Assembly: GCA_004297725.1 (NCBI GenBank)
Contig: SCUS01000191.1
Coordinates: forward strand, 1 to 36,961
DNA length: 36,961 nucleotides
Source: Myxococcaceae bacterium
Lineage (GTDB): Bacteria; Myxococcota_A; Polyangia; Polyangiales; Ga0077539
Reading direction: 5' to 3'
In this document: one piece after another, positions 25,945-36,741 of the stretch
How positions within the stretch are numbered: the first letter of the stretch is position 1
How the letters are laid out: every line of letters starts with the position of its first letter
The notes under the pieces: model-generated
What the model saw: only the letters and a program-made list of their open reading frames with translations
Told to the model about the DNA's origin: nothing
The model's database searches: none
Translations under genes and position numbers: made by a program

Positions 25945-26826
25945 GTGAACGACCTCGCCTCGGCGCTTCGGCTGCACATCGTGGCCATCGCGGTATGCGC
26001 CACCGTGACCTTCGGCTACCTCTTCATGGGCGCCTGGCCCGTCGGGCTCGCGCTGCTCTGCGGCCTCGACTGGTGCATCGTCAACCTCCTCAACCGCGCC
26101 ACCGACGTCGATGAAGACCGGCTCAACGGCATCGCGGCCACGGAGTTCGTCGCCAGCCACGCGCGCTCCCTCGTCGCGGGCTGCCTGATCACCCTCGCGG
26201 CCTCGCTCGCCTGGGGCTTCGCGGCGCTGCCGCTCTCGCTCGCCATCGTGCGCGTGGTCTTCCACGCGATGGGCCTGGGCTACAGCTTCCGCCTCGTCCC
26301 CACCCCGAAGGGCATGCGCCGCTTCAAGGACCTCTACCTCCTCAAGAACTCCATGAGCGCCGTGATGTTCGTGCTCAGCGTGGGGCTCTATCCCCTCCTC
26401 GGGGTGCACCACCCGCGGGTGATGTCCCTGCCCGGCATCGCGGCCGTCCTGGGGTTCTTCTTCCTCTTCGAGCACACCTTCGAGGTGCTCTATGACCTCC
26501 GCGACGTCGACGGCGACCGCGCGGTGGGCGTCCCGACCTACCCCGTGGTGCACGGCCCCGCGACCAGCGCGGCCATCGTCTACGCCCTCTGCGCGGCCTC
26601 CGTGGCGGTGCTCGCCGTCGCCCGCGTCGCCCACGCGGTCACCACACGGGAGCTGCTCATGGTCGCCGCTCCCATCGCCCAGGCGGCCTTCCTCTCCCGC
26701 CGAGGCCCCGACGGGATCACCCGCTCGGACTGCATCGCGATCACCTACGGCGGCGCGGGTCTGCTGCTCTTCTTCCTCCTCGGCACCTCGCTCTGGCAGC
26801 GAGCGGGCCTGCCGATGAACCTCTGA
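25945..26826 (+). CDS. UbiA-family prenyltransferase
   Basis: This 293-aa polytopic membrane prenyltransferase has the first Asp-rich motif NLLNRATDVDED (Asn50, Asp54, Asp56) and the second, YDLRDVDGD (Asp184-Asp191), both needed for Mg-diphosphate binding in the UbiA family. GTG at 25945 is the start. Family members attach prenyl chains to quinones, chlorophylls or carotenoids; lycopene elongases (LyeJ/CrtEb) are members. The divergent CruF-like gene makes a carotenoid role more likely than a quinone role, but sequence alone does not settle it. The start codons of the pair are 47 bp apart, so both promoters must overlap. Confidence 0.85.
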   Translation: MNDLASALRLHIVAIAVCATVTFGYLFMGAWPVGLALLCGLDWCIVNLLNRATDVDEDRLNGIAATEFVASHARSLVAGCLITLAASLAWGFAALPLSLAIVRVVFHAMGLGYSFRLVPTPKGMRRFKDLYLLKNSMSAVMFVLSVGLYPLLGVHHPRVMSLPGIAAVLGFFFLFEHTFEVLYDLRDVDGDRAVGVPTYPVVHGPATSAAIVYALCAASVAVLAVARVAHAVTTRELLMVAAPIAQAAFLSRRGPDGITRSDCIAITYGGAGLLLFFLLGTSLWQRAGLPMNL

Positions 26827-26887
26827 GTCCGCGCGCCGCGCGAACCGTCGACGGGACCCCCCGGGTTCTGGTACCCACAGCGTCGCC

Positions 26888-29008
26888 ATGGCATCGACGC
26901 TACTGCTGGAAATTGGTTGCGAAGAACTCCCCACCTCCTTCCTCGACGGGGCGCTCGAACAGCTCGCGACGCTGGTCCCCGAGGAGCTCACGCGGGCCCG
27001 CGTGGCCTTCGGCGCCGTGCGGGTGCTGGGCACCCCGCGCAGGCTCTCGGTGCTGGTGCACGACGTGGCCGACGCCGTGGCCGCCCGCGAGGAGGAGCTG
27101 CTCGGCCCCGCCGAGAGCGCCGCGAAGACCCCGGCCGGGGAGTGGTCCAAGGCCGCCGAGGGCTTCGCCCGCAAGAACGAGCTCAGCCTCGACGCGCTCT
27201 CCATCGCCGAGACCCCGAAGGGCCGCTACCTCCGCGCGGTGAAGCGCACCCCCGGCGCCGAGACCAGCGCCCTGCTCCCCGAGGCGCTCGGGGCCGTGTG
27301 CCGCCGCATCACCTTCGCCAAGAGCATGCGCTGGGCGGACGGCGACGTGGCCTTCGGCCGCCCCATCCAGTGGATCGTCGCGCTCCTCGGCGACGCGGCG
27401 ATCCCCTTCTCCTTCGCGGGCATCGCGGCGGGGCGCAGCACCCGCGGCCACCGCTTCCTCTCGCCCGATCGCTTCGACCTCGCTCAGGCCGAGGGCTACG
27501 TCGAGGCCCTCGCCTCGGCGCACGCCATGGTCGACACCGCGGCGCGGCGCAGCGGGATGATGGCCGCCCTCGACGCGGCGGCGAAGCAGGCAGGCGGAAC
27601 GCTCCGTGAGGACGCCTTCCTCGAGCGCGAGGTGACCGGCCTCGTGGAGGAGGCCTTCGTGGTGGCGGGGCGCTTCGACGAGGCCTTCCTGAAGCTGCCC
27701 GACGCGCTCATCGAGAGCGTGATGCGAGACCACCAGCGGTACTTCGCGGTGCAGCGCACCGACGCGGCGAAGGCCGAGGGCAACGGGCGGCTGCTGCCGG
27801 TGTTCCTGACGGTGGTGAACACGGCGCTCGACGAGGCCACCATCCGCCGGGGCAACGAGCGCGTGATGCGGGCCCGCCTCTCCGACGCGGCCTTCTTCGT
27901 CGAGCAGGACCGCAAGCACCCGCTGGCCGACCGGGTCGCCGACCTCGACGGGGTGGTGTTCCACGCGAAGCTGGGGAGCTACGGCGACAAGGCCCGGCGG
28001 CTCGCGAGCCTCGCTCCCTCCCTGGCCGCGGCCTTCGGGGTGGACGGCGCGCAGAGCGCCCGCGCGGCCTCGCTGGCGAAGGCCGACCTGGTGACGCTCA
28101 CGGTGGGGGAGTTCCCCGAGCTGCAGGGCGAGATGGGCGCCTACCACGCGCGCCTCGACGGCGAGCCCGGCGCGGTGGCCGACGCCATCGGGGAGCACTA
28201 CCAGCCCAAGGGCGCGGCCGACGAGGTGGCGCCGTCCCCGATGGGCGCCGTGGTGGCCATCACCGACCGCATCGACACCCTGGTGGGCTGCCTCGCGGTG
28301 GGGTTGAAGCCCACCGGGAGCGAAGATCCCTTCGGGCTGCGGCGCCTCGCGGGCGGCGTGGTGCGCACCCTGCTGCAGCACCGGGTGAGGCTCTCGCTGG
28401 CGGAGCTCGCGGGCGCGGCTTGGGACGTCTACGCGGCGGAGAACGGCAAGATGCTCGCGGCGGCCGCTGGCGCGAAGACGACCCGCGAGGCGCTGGTCGC
28501 GACGGTGGTGGACTTCTGCGCCGATCGCCTGAGGGTGGTGCTGGAGGCGCGCTTCGGCCGCGACCTGGTGAGCGCCTGCATGGCCGCGGGCAAGGACGAT
28601 CCGGTGGACGTGGCGGAGCGCGTCGAGGCGCTGGGTGCCTTCTGGAAGACGCCCGCCGCGGCCGACCTCGGCGTGGCCTTCAAGCGGGTGTTCAACATCT
28701 CTCGCGAGGCCCCGGCGGGGGAGCTCACCATGGAGGACCTCGGGCGCCTCACGCAGCCCGCGGAGACGGCCCTCATCGAGGCCTTCGCCCACGCCCGCGC
28801 GGAGCTCGAGCCCCTCTGGGCGGGGCGAAAGTACGGCGAGGCGCTGGAGCTCATCGCCCGCTCGCTGAGGGCTCCGGTCGACCGGCTCTTCACCGAGGTC
28901 TTCGTGATGGACAAGGACGAGGTGATGCGCGCCTCGCGCCTGCGCCTGCTGGGCCGCATCGCCGACTCGGTCGCGGGCTTCGCCCGCTTCGACGCGCTCG
29001 AGGGCTGA
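26888..29008 (+). CDS. glyS: Glycyl-tRNA synthetase beta subunit
   Basis: This 706-aa beta subunit belongs to the tetrameric (alpha2beta2) bacterial glycyl-tRNA synthetase, which charges tRNA-Gly. The N-terminus LLLEIGCEELPTSFLDGALEQL and the blocks FAKSMRWADGDVAFGRPIQW and RGHRFLSP are diagnostic. The C-terminal helical domain (LTQPAETALIEAFAHARAELEPL, FFTEVFVMDKDEVMRASRLRLL-like) is the DALR-type anticodon-binding region. Full length for the family. The partner glyQ is usually next door but is not in this window, so the alpha subunit must be encoded elsewhere or the arrangement has been broken. A UbiA gene precedes it by 61 bp. Confidence 0.97.
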   Translation: MASTLLLEIGCEELPTSFLDGALEQLATLVPEELTRARVAFGAVRVLGTPRRLSVLVHDVADAVAAREEELLGPAESAAKTPAGEWSKAAEGFARKNELSLDALSIAETPKGRYLRAVKRTPGAETSALLPEALGAVCRRITFAKSMRWADGDVAFGRPIQWIVALLGDAAIPFSFAGIAAGRSTRGHRFLSPDRFDLAQAEGYVEALASAHAMVDTAARRSGMMAALDAAAKQAGGTLREDAFLEREVTGLVEEAFVVAGRFDEAFLKLPDALIESVMRDHQRYFAVQRTDAAKAEGNGRLLPVFLTVVNTALDEATIRRGNERVMRARLSDAAFFVEQDRKHPLADRVADLDGVVFHAKLGSYGDKARRLASLAPSLAAAFGVDGAQSARAASLAKADLVTLTVGEFPELQGEMGAYHARLDGEPGAVADAIGEHYQPKGAADEVAPSPMGAVVAITDRIDTLVGCLAVGLKPTGSEDPFGLRRLAGGVVRTLLQHRVRLSLAELAGAAWDVYAAENGKMLAAAAGAKTTREALVATVVDFCADRLRVVLEARFGRDLVSACMAAGKDDPVDVAERVEALGAFWKTPAAADLGVAFKRVFNISREAPAGELTMEDLGRLTQPAETALIEAFAHARAELEPLWAGRKYGEALELIARSLRAPVDRLFTEVFVMDKDEVMRASRLRLLGRIADSVAGFARFDALEG

Positions 29009-29039
29009 GACCAGTCCGAGCTCCCGCGCCCCTGATCCG

Positions 29040-29360
29040 CTACCGCAGCACCCGGACGTGCGCGATGAGCTCGCCTCGCAGGGTGTACACGACGATCACG
29101 TGAAGCGCCTCGGGCCCGCGCCCGGTCACCCGCTCCTCGTCCACCACGAAGCGCCCCGCGCGCAGCCTCGTCACCACCGTGCAGTGCAGCTCCGGCGACG
29201 CCGCGAACATCTCCCCGTAGCGCGCCCGAAGCTCGTCGCGGCCGGTCATCAGCCGCTGCCCCGCGGCGTCGTCGATCACCACGTCGTCGGTGAAGAAGCG
29301 CGCGAAGCGCTCGGCGTCGCGCGCGTTGTAGGCCTCGAGCTGTCCTTCCACGGGGTCCAT
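29040..29360 (-). CDS. SnoaL-like / NTF2-fold small protein
   Basis: This 106-aa protein has the NTF2-like (SnoaL/ketosteroid isomerase) pattern: a starting helix with YNARDAERFARFFTDDVVIDD, a turn with MTGRDELRARYGEMFAASPELH, and strands FVVDEERVTG and EALHVIVVYTLRGELIAHV. The family includes isomerases, cyclases and binding proteins, so no reaction can be assigned. It is soluble. It lies on the same strand as, and 15 bp after, the membrane protein at 29376-29933, so the two are probably co-transcribed. Confidence 0.85.
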   Translation of the reverse strand: MDPVEGQLEAYNARDAERFARFFTDDVVIDDAAGQRLMTGRDELRARYGEMFAASPELHCTVVTRLRAGRFVVDEERVTGRGPEALHVIVVYTLRGELIAHVRVLR

Positions 29361-29375
29361 CGCGGCGCGACGGTA

Positions 29376-29933
29376 CTACCGCTGGAAGCCCAGGCGAGCC
29401 GCGATGGCGCTGGCGGCCGCCGTGGCCTCCGCCGCCGAGAGCTGCGCGAAGAGCCTCCGCCACCGCGCTCCGTCGAGCACCTCGACCACGCAGCGCCCCT
29501 CCTCGGAGTCCTGCTCCGCGGCGACCCTGAGCTCCCCGATGACCCCGGTCGGGATCACCCTTCGCCACGGCATCCACCGCAGCGCCCCTCTCCTCACGAG
29601 GGCCTCCGAGGAGACCGTCACCACCGCCGCGTCTCCGAGGCCGAGCCCGACGAGCACGACCCTCGCGCCCGCGAGCGCCATCACCGCCACGGCCATCGCC
29701 CCGAGCGCGACGTCCCCCGCCGACCATCCCCCCGCGAGGCCCACCCTCGCGGCCACCACCACCGGAGCCAGCGCCAGCGCCACCCCGAGCGCCACGGCCA
29801 CCCCGGAGCGCGCGGCCCGCCCCACCTCGACCTCCGTCACGCCCCCGCCGAGGTCTCGCACCCCGACGCGCCCGGTCGGCGCCGAATCGCCCGGGTCGAT
29901 CGCCGTCCCGAGGCCCCGCGCGGCCCGCCACAT
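29376..29933 (-). CDS. Small membrane protein with PH-like C-terminal part
   Basis: This 185-aa protein of unknown function has two hydrophobic segments (about 45-63 and 75-97), followed by a soluble half with strands VVTVSSEALVRRGALRWMPWRRVIP, GELRVAAEQD and CVVEVLDGARWRRLFAQL and a last helix. The order is reminiscent of bacterial PH-like membrane proteins, but this is a shape resemblance only. It is compressed between tcdA (4-bp gap) and the SnoaL-like gene, likely one transcript. It may be a housekeeping membrane protein of restricted distribution. Confidence 0.65.
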   Translation of the reverse strand: MWRAARGLGTAIDPGDSAPTGRVGVRDLGGGVTEVEVGRAARSGVAVALGVALALAPVVVAARVGLAGGWSAGDVALGAMAVAVMALAGARVVLVGLGLGDAAVVTVSSEALVRRGALRWMPWRRVIPTGVIGELRVAAEQDSEEGRCVVEVLDGARWRRLFAQLSAAEATAAASAIAARLGFQR

Positions 29934-29937
29934 CGGC

Positions 29938-30813
29938 TCAACCCCCCTGAGGGGTAGGGTGCGCCCACGGGTCGCAGCCGTTGCTGCGGTCGATCACCGA
30001 CTCGCCCCGCAGCTCGCGCACCGCCACCGAGGCGGCGACCAGCCCGAAGGTGCCCGTCACCCACGCCGCGCTGCCGTCGATGCGAGCGCGCTTCTCGCAG
30101 GTGTGCATCCCGTTGTCCGACTGCGGGCACACGCACTGGAAGCCGTGGTCGTGGTCGTACGCGAGATCGGTCGGGGCGATGGGCGTCTCGTCGCTGAACA
30201 CGCAGGCCACGCCCGTCGGAATCGACGGCCGCAGCCGCCAGCCGTGCTTGGTGCGAAGGATCTCCCGGAAGTGGTGCGCGAAGGGGTCGTGCTTGCTGCG
30301 CGCGATGTCGTCGACCCTCACCCGCGTCGGATCGACCCGGGCGGCGGCGCCCATCACGCTCACCACGGGGATGCCCTCCCGGCGGCAGGTGGCCACGAGG
30401 TGGGCCTTGGCGGTGAGGTTGTCGATCGCGTCGATGACGTAGTCGGGCCGGTCGCCCAGCAGCGCCTCGCTGTTGTCGACGCTGTAGAACTCCGCCCTCG
30501 GGGTGACGGTGGCGCCCGGGTGGATGAGCCGGAGGCGCTCGGCCATGACCTCCACCTTGTGGCGCCCGATGTTGCCCCGCATCGCGTGGAGCTGGCGGTT
30601 GCTGTTGGTCACGCACACCAGGTCGAAGTCGACGAGGTCGATGCGGCCGACCGCGGTGCGGGCGAGGGCCTCGGCGGCGAAGCTCCCCACCCCTCCGAGG
30701 CCGACGACCATCACCCTCGACGCGGCGAGGGTGCGCATCGCGGGCTCGCCCAGAAGCCTCGCGGCGCGGTCGAAGCGGCGGTGGGTTCGGTAGCCTTCGT
30801 CGACGTCTGCCAT
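29938..30813 (-). CDS. tcdA: tRNA threonylcarbamoyladenosine dehydratase (TcdA/CsdL)
   Basis: This 291-aa E1-like ATP-dependent enzyme converts t6A37 of tRNA to cyclic ct6A. The ThiF/E1 nucleotide-binding motif VMVVGLGGVGSFAAEALARTAV is clear, followed by DFDLVCVTNSNRQ (the Arg/Gln-containing adenylation motif) and DYVIDAIDNLTAK. The later GIPVVSVMGAAARVDPTRV and the cysteines CVCPQSDNGMHTC are expected in this family, though the long Cys-rich C-terminus is more extended than in E. coli. ATG at 30813 was chosen; an in-frame start a few codons earlier is possible. It is divergent from the methyltransferase-MTHFR gene, across 66 bp. Confidence 0.9.
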   Translation of the reverse strand: MADVDEGYRTHRRFDRAARLLGEPAMRTLAASRVMVVGLGGVGSFAAEALARTAVGRIDLVDFDLVCVTNSNRQLHAMRGNIGRHKVEVMAERLRLIHPGATVTPRAEFYSVDNSEALLGDRPDYVIDAIDNLTAKAHLVATCRREGIPVVSVMGAAARVDPTRVRVDDIARSKHDPFAHHFREILRTKHGWRLRPSIPTGVACVFSDETPIAPTDLAYDHDHGFQCVCPQSDNGMHTCEKRARIDGSAAWVTGTFGLVAASVAVRELRGESVIDRSNGCDPWAHPTPQGG

Positions 30814-30879
30814 GGCGGTCGCATCTCTTAGCGCATTCGCCGCGGGCGTGCGCTCTTGCCGGTGTCCCGTCGTAGGGCT

Positions 30880-32767
<1,888 letters not shown>

Positions 32768-32787
<20 letters not shown>

Positions 32788-33445
32788 TCCCCCGTCGCCC
32801 GTAGCGGGCGATGAGGTCCTCGAGGTCGACCTGCTCGCCGGCGAGCAGCGGGAGGAAGGTCGCCGAGGGGCACGCCCCGTAGCGCTCGCAGCGCAGCCGG
32901 TCGGGCGCGGAGCTGTCCACCAGGGCGAGCGACTCGTTGCAGCCGAGGGTGATCATCATCTGGCCGCTCGACGAGCGCACCGCGATGCCCGCCTCGCGGG
33001 CGTCGCGACGGATGAAGGGCGTCACCGTCGAGCGCGTGGCGACGAAGTCGATGCGGGCCCCGGCGATGGCGTAGGGCCCCCAGACGTCCGAGCCGGGCTC
33101 GGTCTGCGTCTGCGCGAAGTCCACGTCGTCGAGGGCGCGGCAGTCGAGCAGGGCCCCCGCTCGGGAGGCCTCTCGGAAGGCCTCGCGCGCCTCGGTGACC
33201 TGGGCCACGATGCGGTCGGGGTCCGAGCGCGACGAGGCGAAGGGCGTCCGGGCGAGGCGGGCGGAGACGCGGTCGGCGATCACCAGCGCCCTCAGCAGCG
33301 AGCGCATGGCAGGCGTCGAGGCGATCCAGCGGGCGGGGGGGATGGTGCGGGAGGCGCGCGCCCCGGGGCTGGGGGCCACCCGTCGGGGGGCGCAGCCTGG
33401 CGCGGCGAGCAGGGAGAGCGAGAGCAGGAGCGTCCGGCAGCGCAC
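32768..33445 (-). CDS. Lipoprotein of unknown function
   Basis: This 225-aa lipoprotein candidate has a short signal peptide after a GTG start, with LLAAPGC as lipobox (about Cys18). There are no recognised domains. It has four further cysteines after the lipobox (LLDCRAL, TLGCNES, RLRCERYGAC), which may pair, and a charged helical middle (AQVTEAREAFREASRAG). The start is the GTG that begins the signal peptide; the frame is open further upstream, but that part is not protein-like. It is convergent and overlapping by 20 bases with the methyltransferase-MTHFR gene. Confidence 0.7.
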
Positions 33446-33558
33446 GGCGGCACTTGCACACCGGCGCCCGGGGGAAGTCAACGGCGTGGATGGCGCTTGC
33501 TGCGACGCGAGGGTCGGGGCATAGCGTCGGCGCGGCTCGAAGGAGGAGATGGAGAGCG

Positions 33559-34361
33559 ATGTTGCCGATCGATCCACGGATCAAGGCTCGGGTGGAGCGC
33601 ATCGCGCTGCCCTTCAACCGCTACGGGTACGACCCCTACGGCATCTCCAAGCAACACCTCGCGGAGATGTTCACGGCCCTCGGGTTCTTCTACCGCCACT
33701 ACTTCCGGGTGAAGTGCCACGGCATCGAGCGCGTGCCCACGTCGGGGCGGGTGATGCTGGTGGGCAACCACTCCGGGGGCTACGCCATCGACGGCGCGAT
33801 GCTGATCACGTCGATGTTCATGGAGCTCGACCCTCCGCGGCTGGCGCAGGGCATGGCGGAGAAGTTCATCAACCGGGTGCCCTTCGCGTCGCTGTGGTCG
33901 TCGCGCACGGGGCAGTTCACCGGGCTGCCCGAGCACGCCGAGCGGCTGCTCGAAGACGACCGGATGCTGATGGTGTTCCCCGAGGGGGCGCGCGGCACCG
34001 CGAAGCTCTACTGGGAGCGCCACTCGCTGGTGGATTTCGGCACCGGCTTCGTGCGCCTCGCGATGAAGACCCGCACGCCCATCGTGCCCGTCGGCATCCT
34101 CGGCGGCGGCGAGGCCATCCCCTCCATCGCCAACTCCGCGACGCTGGGCAAGCTGGTCGGCGCGCCGTACGTGCCCATCACCCCCTACCTCCTGGCCCTG
34201 CCGCTGCCGGTGAAGATGGAGCTGCGCTTCGGCGAGCCGATGTTCTTCGAGGGCACCGGCACCGAGGACGACGAGGCGGTGCAGGAGAGCGTCGAGTCGG
34301 TGAAGTCGCGCGTCGCGTCGCTCATGGCCGACGGGTTGCTCGTGCGCGAGGGAGGTCAGGG

Positions 34362-34365
<4 letters not shown>
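33559..34365 (+). CDS. Lysophospholipid acyltransferase (PlsC-like)
   Basis: This 268-aa glycerolipid acyltransferase has the catalytic block MLVGNHSGGYAIDGAML (HSGG, with Asp downstream), the second block FPEGARGTAKLY and later TPIVPVGILGGGEAIPS. Compared with the protein at 5613 it has the classical FPEG block, closer to PlsC. It likely acylates lysophosphatidic acid or a related lipid at the membrane. GGAGAG lies directly upstream of ATG 33559, and an out-of-frame ATG at 33549 with AGGAGG could attract ribosomes too. It overlaps the SDR start at 34362 (ATGA), so the two are coupled. Confidence 0.88.
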
Positions 34366-35288
<923 letters not shown>

Positions 35289-35353
35289 TTCACCGGACAG
35301 GCTATGTCACACGCCCGCTGGACTCCGCGGTCCGGCGGGTGTGTGCTGCGTGC

Positions 35354-35584
35354 ATGAAGAGCGTGAGGGCGGTGCGGCTGGAGGTGTGGCGGCGCGGGGC
35401 GACGGTCACCGTGGCGCTGCGGGCGATCGGCAGCGGGCGGGTGGTCTACCGCGCGGCCCGGCGCAGCGAGCGGGCGACGGAGGCCGCGGTGCTCGGGGCG
35501 GAGCGCTACTGCGTGACGCAGGGCTGGGTGCTGGTGATGCCGCCCGCCAACGACGGGGCGGGCGAGGCGGAGTCGGTGGCGTAG
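35354..35584 (+). CDS. Small hypothetical protein
   Basis: This 76-aa frame starts at ATG 35354 and ends next to the convergent gene at 35587. It is basic at the start (KSVRAVRLEVWRRGA) and has alternating strands, suggesting a small alpha/beta fold, but nothing is recognised. The Shine-Dalgarno is weak. The frame is open further upstream, so the start is uncertain. Moderate support comes only from position, between two genes with no other candidate, and the protein-like composition. Confidence 0.45.
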   Translation: MKSVRAVRLEVWRRGATVTVALRAIGSGRVVYRAARRSERATEAAVLGAERYCVTQGWVLVMPPANDGAGEAESVA

Positions 35585-35586
35585 CT

Positions 35587-36324
35587 TCAGCGCTTGGGGA
35601 GGCCGGGGAGCTCGATGCGCTCCCACACCTCGAGGGGGAGGCGCACGTCGACCTCGGCGCCGTGCTCGCGGCGCGAGGCCACGAGGCGGGTGTGCACGAC
35701 CGCGGCGAGGTCGCGGCGGGCTCGCCAGCGCTTCTCCACGGCGGTGAATCGTCGCTTCTCCTCGGGGGTGGTGGTGAAGCCGCGAGAGCGCTTGCCCTGC
35801 CGCGCGCCGCGCACGAGGCGGAAGCTGCGGGCGGCCTCGCGTACCTCCGAGGCGGTGGCGCCGCGCACCACCAGCTTGCCGCCGGTGGGGAGCTGGATGG
35901 TGGCGTCGAGCAGGTTCATCGGGAGGTCGTCTTCGGGGATGGCGTCGACGAGGGCGAGGAGGGCGCTCGAGCGGTCGCGGCCGAGGTCTTTCTCGAGCTC
36001 GCGCTCGATGCGCTCGGAGAGGGCGATCATGGCGTCGGCGGTGGACTCCGCCAGGTCGAGGTCGCGCGCGCAGACGTCGTCGAAGTCGGCGCGGCCGAGC
36101 GCCTCGAACATCCCCTCGCCCTTGAGCGTACGCAGCGCCTCGCCCACATCGAGGAAGTCGTCGGCCAGCGTCGCGCGGCGCTTGCGGATCAGCGAGATCG
36201 CGGCGCGACCCTTGTCGCGCAGGCGCTGCGAGCGGGGCTTGAGGACGGGCTTCACCTTGGCTGCGACCGGTACCGCGGGCTTCTTCTTCGGGGCGGGGGA
36301 CTTCGACTGCTTCACTCGTGCCAT
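35587..36324 (-). CDS. Hypothetical protein with basic N-terminus
   Basis: This 245-aa protein starts with a Lys/Pro/Ala-rich, strongly basic tail (about 1-45; KKKPAVPVAAKVKP), reminiscent of DNA- or RNA-binding tails. A helical middle follows (RRATLADDFLDVGEALRTLKGEGMFEALGRADFDDVCARDLDLAESTADAMIALSERI), then a mostly alpha C-terminus with more Arg/Lys. No family is recognised. A nucleic-acid-associated role is a guess from charge only. ATG at 36324 is the likely start. A perfect 20-bp dyad lies 67 bases upstream, at 36391-36410, and could be its operator or that of the divergent hcp. Confidence 0.75.
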   Translation of the reverse strand: MARVKQSKSPAPKKKPAVPVAAKVKPVLKPRSQRLRDKGRAAISLIRKRRATLADDFLDVGEALRTLKGEGMFEALGRADFDDVCARDLDLAESTADAMIALSERIERELEKDLGRDRSSALLALVDAIPEDDLPMNLLDATIQLPTGGKLVVRGATASEVREAARSFRLVRGARQGKRSRGFTTTPEEKRRFTAVEKRWRARRDLAAVVHTRLVASRREHGAEVDVRLPLEVWERIELPGLPKR

Positions 36325-36390
36325 GCGGTCGATCTTACCGGAGAGTGTACGCGCGGGGGAAGCGTCTTCACGCTGCCGCGAGGCTCTTTC

Positions 36391-36410
36391 GAATACATAC
36401 GACTGTATTC
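36391..36410. promoter_or_regulatory. Perfect 20-bp dyad, probable operator
   Basis: The sequence is GAATACA-N6-TGTATTC, with 7-base arms perfectly complementary and an AT-rich content that stands out in this GC-rich DNA. The shape fits a dimeric repressor site. It lies 67 bp upstream of the minus-strand start at 36324 and 331 bp upstream of hcp, so control of the former is more likely. The binding protein is unknown; it does not look like a canonical LexA or Fur box. Confidence 0.55.
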
Positions 36411-36638
36411 CGAGGGGCGTCGCGCGGCGCGTGGGACGATCGTCCAACGGGCGTCGCAGCGCGTCCAAACGCTTCGGTGGCGCAGCGATGTCTCCGTTCG
36501 TCAGCGGGTTCTGCGACGGGCGACCCGCGCGGTGTGCGCCGCGTCCAACCGGCGGTGGGAGACCGGGCGGCGCGCGCTCCTGGCGGAAACAGCGGCGGCG
36601 CAGGTCGTTCGTGCGCTGCTCGGCGAGGGATGCGAGCG

Positions 36639-36655
36639 CTGGCACGGTGGCTGCT
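36639..36655 (+). promoter_or_regulatory. Sigma-54-type promoter upstream of hcp
   Basis: CTGGCACGGTGGCTGCT has the -24 GG and -12 GC separated by exactly 10 bases and matches TGGCACG-N4-TTGC at all but one position (CTGC for TTGC). Transcription would begin near 36666, about 76 bases before the hcp ATG. Sigma-54 control of hcp is known in several type VI systems, for example Vibrio and Pseudomonas relatives. An enhancer-binding protein site was not identified. Confidence 0.65.
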
Positions 36656-36741
36656 CAAGGGATCTCCATCGGACGCAGCGGTGGCAGGCACCGAACGCTC
36701 GAGGCACCCCCCATCCAAGAAAGCCTGCACGAGAGACCAAC

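Larger units (their letters stand above)
36325..36741. other. Divergent intergenic region between the hypothetical gene and hcp
   Basis: No gene is supported in these 417 bases. They hold a 20-bp dyad at 36391-36410 and a sigma-54-type promoter at 36639-36655 for hcp, both listed separately. The rest shows open frames only, as expected at this GC. Confidence 0.55.
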
